From assembly GCA_019930625.1 (NCBI GenBank), contig CP082844.1, positions 4,836,001 to 4,900,000 on the forward strand: DNA of 64,000 nt, in the 5' to 3' direction. This document shows, piece after piece, positions 16,474-24,983 of this stretch (its first letter is position 1; the number at the start of each line of letters is the position of its first letter). Source of the DNA: Nocardia asteroides (GTDB taxonomy: Bacteria; Actinomycetota; Actinomycetes; Mycobacteriales; Mycobacteriaceae). Under the pieces are notes generated by a model. That model saw only the letters and a program-made list of their open reading frames with translations, was not told the DNA's origin and did no database searches. A program made the translations under genes and the position numbers.

Positions 16474-17248
16474 GCCGAGGTCGCGGGGAGACTCCTACGA
16501 CAACATCGAGCCGCTGTTCGAGAAGATCGCCGCTCTGGGTCCCGGCGATCCGCGCCGGGAGGCTCTGCGGCAGGAGTTGATCGAGCGATGCCTGCCGCTG
16601 GCCGAGCACATCGCCCGCAAGTTCTCCGGCCGCGGCGAGAACTTCGACGATCTGCTGCAGGTCGCGCGACTGGGGCTGGTGCAGGCCGCGGACCGTTTCG
16701 ACGTTTCGCGCGGGTCGTCGTTCCTCTCCTTCGCGGTGCCCACCATCATGGGCGAGGTCCGGCGGCATTTCCGGGACAACACCTGGGCCGTTCGGGTGCC
16801 GCGCCGGACCAAGGAGATCCAGCTGAGCATCGGTCCGACCATCGAGACGCTGTCGCAGCGACTGGGCCGGATGCCGCGCGCGAGGGAGATCGCCACGGAG
16901 CTGGAGGTCGATCTGGTCGAGGTGACCCAGGCTCTGATCGCGGGCAACGCCTACCAGTCCTCGTCCATCGACGCGGTCGCGGGCGAGGACGCCGAGAGCG
17001 TCCCGCAGCCGCTGCTGGACAGCCTCGGCACCGAAGAGCCCTCCTATCACTTGGTCGAGGACGTCATGGCGGTGAAACCGCTGCTCGGCGAGCTGCCCGA
17101 ACGCGAGCGCCAAGTGCTGATCATGCGGTTCTTCGAGTCGTTGACGCAGAACCAGATCGCCGAGCGGCTCGGGGTGTCGCAGATGCACGTCTCGCGCATT
17201 CTCTCCAGGACGTTGAACTCGTTGCGCGAGCAGGCGCTGCGGGACTGA
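16463..17248 (+). CDS. sigF: SigB/SigF-family stress sigma factor
   Basis: 261 residues. Region 2 contains HIARKFSGRGENFDDLLQVA and SRGSSFLSFAVPTIMGEVRR with the RDNTWAVRVPRR stretch typical of SigB/SigF/SigG proteins. Region 4 has ELPERERQVLIMRFFESLTQ, then NQIAERLGVSQMHVSRILSR as the -35-binding helix-turn-helix. The ATG at 16463 overlaps the anti-sigma gene; a GTG at 16454 is in frame. Family knowledge: it recognises GTTT and GGGTA(C/T) elements and drives the general stress response. Several such elements occur in this window, including before its own operon. Confidence 0.9.
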   Translation: MAGEPRSRGDSYDNIEPLFEKIAALGPGDPRREALRQELIERCLPLAEHIARKFSGRGENFDDLLQVARLGLVQAADRFDVSRGSSFLSFAVPTIMGEVRRHFRDNTWAVRVPRRTKEIQLSIGPTIETLSQRLGRMPRAREIATELEVDLVEVTQALIAGNAYQSSSIDAVAGEDAESVPQPLLDSLGTEEPSYHLVEDVMAVKPLLGELPERERQVLIMRFFESLTQNQIAERLGVSQMHVSRILSRTLNSLREQALRD

Positions 17249-17291
17249 ACCGCCGCGGAACCGAACTGCTGCGGAATTGAAATCGGGCCTC

Positions 17292-17609
17292 CTACACCGG
17301 GTTCGGCGGGGCCGGGTCCGGCGACGGGCCTGGCAGTCCCGGGTCCGGCGCTGGGCGGCCGGGGTCGGGCAGCGGAGGGGCCGGCGACGGACCGGGCATC
17401 GGTGGACGCGGCGCCGGGCCGGGGACAGGTGGCATTGGATCGGGTTTCGGCGTAACGGGATTCGGATCCGGAACGGGGTCCGGCTCGGGGATCGGCGGCA
17501 CCGGGTCCGGCTCGGGAATGGGCGGCACCGGGTCCGGCTCGGGTGTAGGCGGCACCGGTTCGGGCTCGGGCGTGGGCCGGACCGTCTGTGCCGCGTCGGC
17601 GCTGGGCAT
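17292..17609 (-). CDS. Short proline-rich PEPDPVPP-repeat protein
   Basis: 105 residues from the ATG at 17609, set by an AGGAGG site 8 bases upstream. After ~13 residues it is almost wholly Pro/Asp/Glu/Gly, with repeated PEPDPVPP units and then PxPxPP runs. No signal peptide or membrane segment is visible, so a cytosolic, extended or low-complexity protein is likely; its function is unknown. The G-rich complementary frame on the plus strand is an artefact of the repeats. A SigF-type promoter lies 75 bases upstream on the same strand. Confidence 0.6.
   Translation of the reverse strand: MPSADAAQTVRPTPEPEPVPPTPEPDPVPPIPEPDPVPPIPEPDPVPDPNPVTPKPDPMPPVPGPAPRPPMPGPSPAPPLPDPGRPAPDPGLPGPSPDPAPPNPV
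17488..17576. repeat. 27-bp tandem repeats encoding PEPDPVPP
   Basis: The plus strand shows about three copies of a unit of the form GGCTCGGGNNTNGGCGGCAC plus CGGGTCC, in frame with the minus-strand proline-rich gene. Differences lie mostly in third codon positions, so the repeat has been kept at protein level. Copy number may vary between strains by slippage. Confidence 0.7.
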
Positions 17610-17683
17610 GCGAACTCCTCCTCTTTCGTCGATCGGCCTGCGCCGCGGCGAAGACGCCGCGATCCGGCCGGTCATCGGCGGGG

Positions 17684-17708
17684 TTACCCATCGTTCGCTT
17701 GCCGAACC
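17684..17708 (-). promoter_or_regulatory. Candidate SigF promoter of the proline-rich gene
   Basis: On the minus strand: GGTTCG (17708-17703), 13 bases, GGGTAA (17689-17684). Both hexamers deviate by one base from the best form. It points at the start codon at 17609. Confidence 0.4.
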
Positions 17709-17745
17709 GGGCCGGCGCTCACGCTGCCGGCGGTGCGGCCGGGCA

Positions 17746-17771
17746 GTTTGCGGAATATGCCCCACGGGTAG
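17746..17771 (+). promoter_or_regulatory. Candidate SigF promoter of the 115-aa protein gene
   Basis: GTTTGC at 17746-17751, 14 bases, GGGTAG at 17766-17771, 47 bases before the ATG at 17819. It diverges from the element at 17684-17708. Confidence 0.5.
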
Positions 17772-17818
17772 TCAGACAGGAGCCGGACAACAGATGCCGA
17801 TGGCTCGAGGAGCTCGTC

Positions 17819-18166
17819 ATGACCGACCAGCGCTGCCCAGGCACCCGTAATCCGTGGTTCGGATCGGGTGGCTCAGGGGCGCCGACCCAGACCGAGGGGA
17901 TTTCCGTCACCAGGAATCACGACGTCATCCGCCGCTGGGCCGAACAGCGCGGCGCCCGGCCCGCGACCGTTCCGGGCAGCGAGTACGACGGACGGCTCGG
18001 CGTGCTGCGGTTCGACTTCCCCGGGTACGGGGGCGCCGTACTGCGCAGGGTCGGATGGGATGAGTGGTTCGCCACGTTCGATGCGCGGAGATTGCGCTTC
18101 TGGTATCAGGAGCGTGGCTCCGAAGGCCCGCCGAGCAACTTCAACCGTCTGGAGCCCCCGCGATAG
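17819..18166 (+). CDS. Conserved 115-aa protein of unknown function
   Basis: The ATG at 17819 has GAGGAG 6 bases upstream. The ~80-residue C-terminal part, TRNHDVIRRWAEQRGARPAT through FDFPGYGG, WDEWFATFD, YQERG and SNFNRL, is a compact unit I recognise as widespread in actinobacteria and proteobacteria. It is often mislabelled as part of a 1,4-alpha-glucan branching enzyme; no catalytic motif of that enzyme is present. The N-terminal ~30 residues look disordered. A SigF-type promoter precedes it, which fits a small stress-induced protein. Function unknown. Confidence 0.7.
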   Translation: MTDQRCPGTRNPWFGSGGSGAPTQTEGISVTRNHDVIRRWAEQRGARPATVPGSEYDGRLGVLRFDFPGYGGAVLRRVGWDEWFATFDARRLRFWYQERGSEGPPSNFNRLEPPR

Positions 18167-18611
18167 CCGGTGATCCGCTGGAAACCGCGTGAGACCGATC
18201 ACCGTTGAGTATCCGCGACCGGAGCATCCCTGATATGTGACGCACGGCACGGCAGCGTTGTGAGTTCGGTTATCGGTCCTTCGGTTCGCGCGGGCGGGGA
18301 AGCGTCCGATTGTGTCAACGAAAGACCATGTCGCTGAGCATTTTTCATGAGATGGATGCTGCCGGGCGCAATCTCTGCAATGCCGGAACACCGAGCAGCG
18401 CCGGTGCCCCGTTCCCTACCGAGCGACCGCGCCGTATAGCGTCGAGAGCCGAACCAAGGGGCCCGCAGCGGTCTGCCGAACGTTTACCGGCCCAGCGCCG
18501 CGGGTACTCGGAGCCGAGCAAGGTTGCTCGAAAAGCGGAAGGTCGCGTCGGTATGGGGATGCGGTTGTCCGCATCGTGACGCGCTTTCGCATGTCTGCAA
18601 GGGATAAGGTC
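18167..18611. other. Intergenic leader of the two-component operon
   Basis: No gene is supported in this ~440-base gap. It contains the SigF-type promoter at 18482-18507 and the ribosome site AAGGGA at 18599-18604 for the response regulator. The remainder shows no clear repeat or hairpin. Confidence 0.5.
18482..18507 (+). promoter_or_regulatory. Candidate SigF promoter of the response regulator/kinase operon
   Basis: GTTTAC at 18482-18487, 14 bases, GGGTAC at 18502-18507. It is close to the ideal form and lies about 104 bases before the TTG at 18612. Confidence 0.55.
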
Positions 18612-19322
18612 TTGAGCGCAAACCTGATGATCGTGGAAGACGACGACCGGGTCCGTGGTGCGTTACGGCTGGCCATGGAGGACGAGGGATACGACGTCGA
18701 CGAAGCGGAGGAAGCCGAGGACGCGCTCACCCATCTGCGTAGCAACGGTGTTCCCGACGTGATGATCGTCGATCTGATGCTCGGTGGCATGGACGGATTC
18801 GAATGTATCCGGGAGATCCGCCGCGACCACGACGTCCCGATCATCGTGGTCAGCGCCCGCGACGACACGCACGACGTGGTGGCCGCGCTGGAGGCCGGCG
18901 CCGACGATTTCGTCACCAAGCCGTTCGAGATCAAGGAGATCACCGCTCGCATGCGCGCGGTTCGCCGCCGTTCGCGGCTCACCGCCGAACGCGAGACGCC
19001 GCAGGAAGTGGTGCTCGAGGCCGATGACACGGCTCCGCTGGTGCTCGCTCGCGACAGTGGCGTAGTACGCCGCGGCGACGAGGAGATCCGGCTGACGCTC
19101 ACCGAATTCCGTCTGCTGTGTGAACTCGCCGAGTCGCCGGGCCGGGTGCTCAGCCGCACGGTGCTGCTCGAACGTGTCTGGGACCGTGGGTTTTTCGGCG
19201 ACGAGCGCATCGTGGACGTGCACATGCGGCGGTTGCGCACGAAGATCGAACGGGATCCGTCCGATCCACGCATCGTGGTGACGGTGCGCGGGCTCGGCTA
19301 CCGCCTCGATGTCCGGCGCTGA
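18612..19322 (+). CDS. OmpR/PhoB-type response regulator
   Basis: 236 residues from a TTG with AAGGGA 7 bases upstream; an in-frame ATG at 18591 lacks a ribosome site. The receiver domain has the acidic pair in IVEDDDR, the phospho-acceptor Asp in MIVDLMLGGMDG, and the Lys in FVTKPFE. The C-terminal winged helix carries LTEFRLLCELAESPGRVLSR, then IVDVHMRRLRTKIERDP and VRGLGYRL. It is a transcription factor activated by the kinase encoded next, whose ATG overlaps its end by 14 bases. Target genes are unknown; ectABCD follows the pair directly and is a reasonable candidate. Confidence 0.85.
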   Translation: MSANLMIVEDDDRVRGALRLAMEDEGYDVDEAEEAEDALTHLRSNGVPDVMIVDLMLGGMDGFECIREIRRDHDVPIIVVSARDDTHDVVAALEAGADDFVTKPFEIKEITARMRAVRRRSRLTAERETPQEVVLEADDTAPLVLARDSGVVRRGDEEIRLTLTEFRLLCELAESPGRVLSRTVLLERVWDRGFFGDERIVDVHMRRLRTKIERDPSDPRIVVTVRGLGYRLDVRR

Positions 19323-20418
19323 GCGCTGGATCGACGCCGAACGCTGGAGTCCGAACGCTTGGAGCCTGCGCGCTCGGGTGACCGCCGCTTTCGCGACGAT
19401 CGCCGCGCTGATGTCACTGGTGATGGTCGTCTCGGTGTTCGTGATCAGCCGCAGCTATCTGGAAGCGCAGCGACCGCACGCCGGCAGCGCGTCACCGGGA
19501 GATCTCAACGCCGATCTCGATCTGCTGCGCAACGTACTGATCGGCTGCGCCGTCGTGGTCACCCTGATCGGCGCGGCGGTCGGCTGGTGGGCGAGCAGGC
19601 GGGTGCTGACCCCGCTGCACCAGCTGGCGGGCACCGCCGCGCGGATCGCCTCCGGCGACCTCGGTCAGCGGTTGCCCGCGACCGGTGACCAGGACCTGGC
19701 CATCACCGTCGAGTCGTTCAACACGATGGTGGACTCGCTGCAACGGCGCATCGAGCGCGAACACCGGCTCTTCGGCGACGTCAGCCACGAGCTGCGCACG
19801 CCGCTGACCACCCTGATGGCCAGCGTCGACGTGCTCAACCGGCACCGCACCGACCTGCCGGAACGTTCACAGCGGGCGCTCGGCTTGGTCACCGCCGAGA
19901 TCGAGCACCTGCGCAAGCTGCTCGATGATCTGCTCGCGCTCGCGCGGGTGGAAGCGGGCATGCACCACGGCGACGCCGAGCCGCTGTCGGTGCGCGACCT
20001 GCTGGTCCACACGCTGTCCGATCGTCGCTACCCGGGCGAGCTGCTCACGGTGCGCCAGGACGTCACCGTGCGCGGCCGCAAAGTGGAGTTGGAACGCGCG
20101 GTGGCCAACCTGCTGCACAACGCCGACCGGCACGGCGGCGGTGTGGTCGCGGTCACCGTGGACCGGGACGGCACCGAGGCGGTGCTCACCGTCGACGACG
20201 CGGGTCCCGGTGTCGCGCCCGCGGACCGGAGCCGGATCTTCGAGCGATTCGCGACCGCCCGCAGCGGTCGGCGCTCGCCCGGGGGCACGGGCATCGGCCT
20301 GGCGTTGGTCGCCGAGACGGTCGCCACCCACGGCGGCCGGGTGGACTGCACCGACCGACCGGGCGGGGGCGCGCGATTCGTCGTGCGGCTGCCCCGGCTC
20401 GGCGACATCAATCCGTAA
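19309..20418 (+). CDS. Sensor histidine kinase, MtrB-like layout
   Basis: 369 residues. Two transmembrane helices at ~24-48 and ~80-100 flank a short extracytoplasmic loop of about 30 residues. A HAMP linker (RVLTPLHQLAGTAARIASGD) follows, then the H-box FGDVSHELRTPLTTLMASVD with the phosphorylated His, the N-box ANLLHNADRHGG, and the G1/G2 boxes DDAGPGVAP and GGTGIGLALV. The small sensing loop suggests it detects membrane or osmotic state rather than a large ligand. It is translationally coupled to the response regulator and is followed after 82 bases by ectA. Confidence 0.87.
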   Translation: MSGAERWIDAERWSPNAWSLRARVTAAFATIAALMSLVMVVSVFVISRSYLEAQRPHAGSASPGDLNADLDLLRNVLIGCAVVVTLIGAAVGWWASRRVLTPLHQLAGTAARIASGDLGQRLPATGDQDLAITVESFNTMVDSLQRRIEREHRLFGDVSHELRTPLTTLMASVDVLNRHRTDLPERSQRALGLVTAEIEHLRKLLDDLLALARVEAGMHHGDAEPLSVRDLLVHTLSDRRYPGELLTVRQDVTVRGRKVELERAVANLLHNADRHGGGVVAVTVDRDGTEAVLTVDDAGPGVAPADRSRIFERFATARSGRRSPGGTGIGLALVAETVATHGGRVDCTDRPGGGARFVVRLPRLGDINP

Positions 20419-20500
20419 TACGACCGTAAAGAAGTCGACTGGTTCACCTCAAAGTCGCTTCGTAAGCCTGGATAAGTACTGCTGATCGACGAGGAGTTGT

Positions 20501-21103
20501 ATGTCACTGCCAACCCTGTCCCCAGCGGAGATCGAGCGATCGCGCGTCGACAAGGCCGCGGCCGCCCTGGGAGCCACGCCGTCCCGGAAAGGCGCCGGAC
20601 CAGCCGTGGTCCTGCGCACGCCTCGTTTGGGCGACGGCGCTCCGATGTGGCGAATCGCCAAGGATTCCGCGGTGCTCGACGTCAATTCGAGCTACGCGTA
20701 CCTGCTGTGGTGCCGCGATTTCGCCGGCACCTCGGTGGTCGCCGAGTCGGACGGCCGCGTCGTGGGCTACGTGATCGGATTCGTCCGCCCGCAGGCGCCC
20801 GACACCGTCTTTGTCTGGCAGATCGCGGTGGACCGTTCGCAGCGCGGCCGCGGCATCGGCGCCGAGTTGCTGCACACCCTGCTCAACAGTGTGTCGGCCC
20901 AGGGTGTTTCGGTTCTCGAAACGACCATCTCGCCGGACAATGCCGGTTCCATCGCGCTGTTCACGTCGGTGGCGCGGGCGAGGGGAGCGGACATGACCAA
21001 GCGGCCTCTGTTCGACGCCGGTGTCTTCCCCGACAACCACGCACCCGAAGACCTGTATCGCATCGCCCCGACCGCCCGTACCACCGAGGAGGATCACCGA
21101 TGA
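20501..21103 (+). CDS. ectA: L-2,4-diaminobutyrate N-acetyltransferase
   Basis: 200-residue GNAT enzyme, second step of ectoine synthesis: it acetylates 2,4-diaminobutyrate with acetyl-CoA at N4. The acetyl-CoA loop is QIAVDRSQRGRGIGAELLH, and the family stretch WRIAKDSAVLDVNSSYAYLL lies near residue 50. Length is typical. GAGGAG precedes the ATG. Its stop overlaps the ectB start (ATGA), the beginning of a tightly coupled ectABCD operon. I could not identify a convincing promoter in the 82-base gap after the kinase gene. Confidence 0.95.
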   Translation: MSLPTLSPAEIERSRVDKAAAALGATPSRKGAGPAVVLRTPRLGDGAPMWRIAKDSAVLDVNSSYAYLLWCRDFAGTSVVAESDGRVVGYVIGFVRPQAPDTVFVWQIAVDRSQRGRGIGAELLHTLLNSVSAQGVSVLETTISPDNAGSIALFTSVARARGADMTKRPLFDAGVFPDNHAPEDLYRIAPTARTTEEDHR

Positions 21104-22377
21104 TCAACGCCGACACCACCGTTTTCGAGAGCCTGGAGTCGAACGTGCGCGGTTATTGCCGCGCCTGGCCCACCGTGTTCACCACGGCGAAGGGCAGCTG
21201 GCTGCGCGATGAGGAAGGCAAGGACTACCTGGACTTCTTCGCGGGCGCCGGTGCGCTCAACTACGGCCACAACAACGACGTGCTCAAGCGCTCGCTGCTG
21301 GACTACATCGCCGGTGACGGCATCACCCACGGCCTGGACATGTCGACCGTGGCCAAGCGGGAACTGCTGGAGACGTTGCGCGACACCCTCTTCACCCCGC
21401 GCGGGATGGACTACAAGGTCCAGTTCCCCGGCCCGACCGGAGCCAACGCGGTCGAAGCCGCGCTCAAACTGGCGCGCAAAGTCACCGGTCGCGAGACCAT
21501 CGTCAGTTTCACCAACGCTTTTCACGGCATGACCCTCGGCGCGCTGTCGGTCACCGGCAACGCGGCCAAGCGCGCGGGCGCGGGCGTGCCGCTGGTGCAC
21601 GCCGCGCACATGCCCTACGACGGTTACTTCGACGGCACCACCGCCGACTTCCAGTGGATGGAGAAGGTGCTCGACGACACGTCCTCCGGCTTCGACCGCC
21701 CCGCCGCGGTGATCGTGGAGACCGTGCAGGGCGAGGGCGGCGTCAACGTCGCCCGCGCGGAGTGGCTGCGTCACCTCGCCGGTCTGTGCGCCGATCGGGA
21801 GATCCTGCTGATCGTCGACGACGTGCAGATGGGTTGCGGCCGTACCGGCCCGTTCTTCTCCTTCGAGATCGCGGGCATCACGCCCGACATCGTGACGTTG
21901 TCGAAGTCGATCGGCGGTTACGGCTTGCCGATGGCCCTGGTGCTGTTCAAGCCGGAACTGGACGAGTGGTCGCCGGGTGAGCACAACGGCACCTTCCGTG
22001 GCAACAACCCCGCTTTCGTCACGGCGACGACCGCGCTGCGCCACTACTGGTCCGATGACGCGTTGCAGACCGCGACCAAGGCCAAGGGCGAGAAGATCGC
22101 CCGTACCTTGAGTGAGCTGGCCGGATACTTCCCTGGCGTCTCGACCCGCGGCCGCGGCTTGGTGCAGGGCGTGGTGTTCGACGATCCCTCGCAGGCGGGC
22201 AAGGTGTGCCAGATCGCCTTCGAGCGCGGTTTGCTGGTGGAGACCTCCGGCTCCACCGACGAGGTGGTGAAGCTGCTGCCGCCGCTGACGGTCACCGAGC
22301 AGGAACTCGACCAGGGCCTGCACATCCTCAGCGGGGCGGTCGAGTCGGTGTGCGGCGGGATGGGGGCGATCGCATGA
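21100..22377 (+). CDS. ectB: Diaminobutyrate-2-oxoglutarate aminotransferase
   Basis: 425 residues, class III PLP aminotransferase. It converts L-aspartate semialdehyde to L-2,4-diaminobutyrate with glutamate as donor, the first committed step. Visible marks are GPTGANAVEAALKLARKVTG, the FHGMTLGALSVTG block, the LIVDDVQMGCGRTG motif with the cofactor-contacting Asp, and the PLP lysine in TLSKSIGGYGLP. The ATG at 21100 lies in the 4-base overlap with ectA, and its stop overlaps ectC in the same way. Confidence 0.95.
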   Translation: MINADTTVFESLESNVRGYCRAWPTVFTTAKGSWLRDEEGKDYLDFFAGAGALNYGHNNDVLKRSLLDYIAGDGITHGLDMSTVAKRELLETLRDTLFTPRGMDYKVQFPGPTGANAVEAALKLARKVTGRETIVSFTNAFHGMTLGALSVTGNAAKRAGAGVPLVHAAHMPYDGYFDGTTADFQWMEKVLDDTSSGFDRPAAVIVETVQGEGGVNVARAEWLRHLAGLCADREILLIVDDVQMGCGRTGPFFSFEIAGITPDIVTLSKSIGGYGLPMALVLFKPELDEWSPGEHNGTFRGNNPAFVTATTALRHYWSDDALQTATKAKGEKIARTLSELAGYFPGVSTRGRGLVQGVVFDDPSQAGKVCQIAFERGLLVETSGSTDEVVKLLPPLTVTEQELDQGLHILSGAVESVCGGMGAIA

Positions 22378-22775
22378 TCGTGCGCACGACCGCGGAGATC
22401 ACCGGCACCGAGCGTGACGTGGCAGGCGAGGGCTGGCGCAGCAAGCGCATCGTCCTCGGCGGCGACGGCGTCGGCTTCTCCTTCCACGAGACCACCATTG
22501 ACGCGGGGACGGTGCACGAGTTCCACTATGTGCACCACGTGGAAGCGGTGTGGCTCATCGAAGGCACGGGCACGCTGACGGATCTGGACAACGGCGTCGA
22601 ATACGAACTCGCTCCCGGCTCGATGTACCTGCTCGACGGACACGAACGTCATCGCCTGGAGGTGCGCACCACGATGCGGATGATGTGCGTGTTCAACCCG
22701 CCGGTCACCGGGCAGGAGGTTCACGACAGCAACGGCGTCTACCCGCTGGTCGCCGCCGCGACGATCGGAGGTTGA
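22374..22775 (+). CDS. ectC: L-ectoine synthase
   Basis: 133-residue cupin that cyclises N-gamma-acetyl-diaminobutyrate to ectoine. The metal and substrate residues lie in FHETTIDAGTVHEFHYVHHV and EAVWLIEGTGTLTDL, with the later LLDGHERHRLEV strand. Size and start (MIVRTT) are typical. It overlaps ectB by 4 bases, and ectD follows after 8 bases. Confidence 0.95.
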   Translation: MIVRTTAEITGTERDVAGEGWRSKRIVLGGDGVGFSFHETTIDAGTVHEFHYVHHVEAVWLIEGTGTLTDLDNGVEYELAPGSMYLLDGHERHRLEVRTTMRMMCVFNPPVTGQEVHDSNGVYPLVAAATIGG

Positions 22776-22783
22776 GAACACCA

Positions 22784-23689
22784 ATGGTTCTGCAGCAGAC
22801 CGAAGCCCCGCTCGAGACGGCTCGCTACGATCGCTACCCGACCCGTCTCGGTGCGGCCGCTCCGCACTTGGAGCGTGCCGACCCCGCGGTGTGGGGGGAG
22901 ATCGAGAGCCCGGAACTCGCCTCGTTCGACGCCGACGGGTTCGCCATCCTGGACCAGCTGCTCACGCCCGACGAGGTGACCGAGTTCAGCGGTGAGATCA
23001 GCAGGCTCGCGAACGACCCGGACCTGCGCGACGACGACCGGGTGATCGTGGAGAAGTCGTCGAACCGGGTGCGCTCGGTCTTCGAAGTGCACAAGCTCAG
23101 CGCGGCGATCGACGAACTGGTGCGTCAGCCGCGGGTGCTCCGTTTGGCCGAGCAAGTGCTGGGATCGCAGGTGTACGTGCATCAGAGCCGGGTGAACTAC
23201 ATGCCCGGCTTCCGCGGCACCGGTTTCTACTGGCACTCCGATTTCGAGACCTGGCACGCCGAGGACGGTATGCCCGCTCCGCGCGCGGTGAGCCTGTCGA
23301 TCGCGCTGACCGACAACTACCCGATCAACGGCAGCCTCATGGTGATGCCGGGCTCGCACCACACTTTCGTGCCGTGCCTGGGCAGCACACCGGCCGAGCA
23401 CTATCGGGAGTCGTTGCAGGAGCAGGAGATCGGCGTGCCGACGACCGACGACATCACCGCGCTGGCGAACCGGTACGGGATCAGCCAGTTCACCGGCCGG
23501 GCGGGCTCGGCGCTGCTGTTCGACTCCAATTTGATGCACGGGTCGTCGAACAACATCACTCCGTTCCCCCGATCGAACATCTTCGTGGTGTTCAACAGCG
23601 TGCACAACACGCTGGTGGAGCCGTTCGCCGCGCCCGCGCCGCGACCGGCTTACATCGGCAGCCGCGACTTCACGCCGCTGTCGGCCTGA
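22784..23689 (+). CDS. ectD: Ectoine 5-hydroxylase
   Basis: 301-residue non-haem Fe(II)/2-oxoglutarate dioxygenase that converts ectoine to 5-hydroxyectoine using O2. The EctD signature FYWHSDFETWHAEDGMPAPR is present and contains the HxD iron ligands; the distal His is in the FDSNLMHGSSNN stretch, and PGSHHTFVPC is another conserved block. GGAGG at 22767-22771 serves as ribosome site. No ask_ect aspartokinase and no EctR regulator follow, so precursor comes from the housekeeping aspartate pathway. A long hairpin ends the operon. Confidence 0.95.
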   Translation: MVLQQTEAPLETARYDRYPTRLGAAAPHLERADPAVWGEIESPELASFDADGFAILDQLLTPDEVTEFSGEISRLANDPDLRDDDRVIVEKSSNRVRSVFEVHKLSAAIDELVRQPRVLRLAEQVLGSQVYVHQSRVNYMPGFRGTGFYWHSDFETWHAEDGMPAPRAVSLSIALTDNYPINGSLMVMPGSHHTFVPCLGSTPAEHYRESLQEQEIGVPTTDDITALANRYGISQFTGRAGSALLFDSNLMHGSSNNITPFPRSNIFVVFNSVHNTLVEPFAAPAPRPAYIGSRDFTPLSA

Positions 23690-23703
23690 TCGAGGGCCGC
23701 CGC

Positions 23704-23750
23704 CGCGAGCGTGTGACCCACCCGACCAGTGGGCGGGTCACACGCTCGTG
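23704..23750. terminator. Long hairpin between ectD and the convergent flavoenzyme gene
   Basis: Arms 23707-23723 and 23731-23747 pair over 17 bases with one mismatch around a 7-base loop, and pairing extends about three more bases outward. There is no U-tract. Its place between convergent stops fits a bidirectional terminator. Confidence 0.75.
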
Positions 23751-23787
23751 GCGTTTCGCGGGACACGAGCGTCCGTAGGCGCGCCGG

Positions 23788-24951
23788 TCAGGCGAGCCGC
23801 CGGATCGCTTCCGGAGTCAGGTCGGCAATCGTGGGGTACCCGTCGACCGCCATGAGCAGATCCGCCTCGGCCAGCAGCGAACGAACCACGTGCACGAGGC
23901 CGTCGACGCCGCCGAGGGCGAGTCCGTACGGGTAGGGCCGCCCGATGCCGACGGCCGTCGCCCCGAGCGCCAGCGCTTTGACGATGTCGGCGCCGGTGCG
24001 GACGCCGGAGTCGAAAAGCACCGGCAGGCCGTCGGCCGCCGCCACCACCTCCGGGAGATGCTCGATCGCCGGGATGCCGCCGTTGGCCTGCCTGCCGCCG
24101 TGATTCGAGCAGTAGATGCCGTCGACGCCCGCGTCCTTGGCTCGCCGCGCGTCGTCGGGATGACAGATGCCCTCGAGGACCAGCGGCAGGTCCGTCAGCG
24201 AGCGTAGCCACGCCAGGTCATCCCACGTCAGCGCGTTGCCGAACAGGGAGATCCAAGTGAGGATGGCGGTTTTCGGGTCTTGTTCGGGCGGGCTGGGCAG
24301 CAGGGCGCGGAACACCGGATCACTGAAGTAATTGGCCAGGCAGTGTCCTCGCAGCTGCGGAAAGTTCGATACCGCCAGGTCACGGGGGCGCCAGCCGGGC
24401 ACCCAGGTGTCCAAGGTGACCACGATGGCTCTGAAACCCGCGGCCTCGGCTCGCCGGACCAGGCTTTGTGCGAGGTCGCGGTTGGTCGGGGTATAGAGCT
24501 GGAACATCCCGGGGGTGTCGCCGAACTGCGCCGCCACGTCCTCCAGCGGATCGACGGTGAGGGTGGAGGCGACCATCGGGACACCGGTGCGCGCGGCGGC
24601 CTTCGCCGTGGCGATGTCACCGTGCCCGTCCTGAGCGCACAAGCCGATCACGCCGACCGGGGCGAGGAAGATCGGCGTCGGCAGCGTCATGCCGAACAGT
24701 TCGATGGAGAGGTCCCGTGTCTTGCTCGCGCGCAGCATGCGAGGGATGAGGCCCAGTTTCTCGAAAGCCGTGACGTTGGCGCGCTGGGTGAGCTCGTCGC
24801 CCGCCCCTCCCGCCACATACGACCAGATCGCCGGTGGCAGTGCCGCCCGGGCCTTCGCTTCCAGGTCGGCATACGTCATCGGCAGGTCGGGCAGGACACC
24901 TCCGAGGCCCTGGAAGTAGATCTCGTTCTGGTAGTCGCCGAAGTTGGTCAC
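23788..24951 (-). CDS. FMN-dependent alpha-hydroxy-acid oxidase, lactate 2-monooxygenase-like
   Basis: 387 residues. The family features are [18 protein letters not shown], the FMN-side [17 protein letters not shown], the [16 protein letters not shown] segment with the catalytic His and Arg, and the phosphate site [20 protein letters not shown]. Lactate monooxygenase oxidises L-lactate to acetate, CO2 and water, while close relatives act on other 2-hydroxy acids; the exact substrate is open. The start lies 70 bases after the erm stop, and that gap contains a palindrome that may be an operator. Confidence 0.82.
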   Translation of the reverse strand: MTNFGDYQNEIYFQGLGGVLPDLPMTYADLEAKARAALPPAIWSYVAGGAGDELTQRANVTAFEKLGLIPRMLRASKTRDLSIELFGMTLPTPIFLAPVGVIGLCAQDGHGDIATAKAAARTGVPMVASTLTVDPLEDVAAQFGDTPGMFQLYTPTNRDLAQSLVRRAEAAGFRAIVVTLDTWVPGWRPRDLAVSNFPQLRGHCLANYFSDPVFRALLPSPPEQDPKTAILTWISLFGNALTWDDLAWLRSLTDLPLVLEGICHPDDARRAKDAGVDGIYCSNHGGRQANGGIPAIEHLPEVVAAADGLPVLFDSGVRTGADIVKALALGATAVGIGRPYPYGLALGGVDGLVHVVRSLLAEADLLMAVDGYPTIADLTPEAIRRLA

Positions 24952-24983
24952 GGTGCTCCTGTCCTCGTCTTCGGTGCATGAAT

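Noticed and set aside
17488..17576. CRISPR-like repeat array
   Set aside because: Units are contiguous, lack spacers and are in frame with a coding sequence.
17277..17771. Plus-strand Arg/Gly-repeat ORF over the proline-rich gene
   Set aside because: Repeat shadow; the minus frame has an AGGAGG-supported start and a consistent PEPDPVPP pattern.
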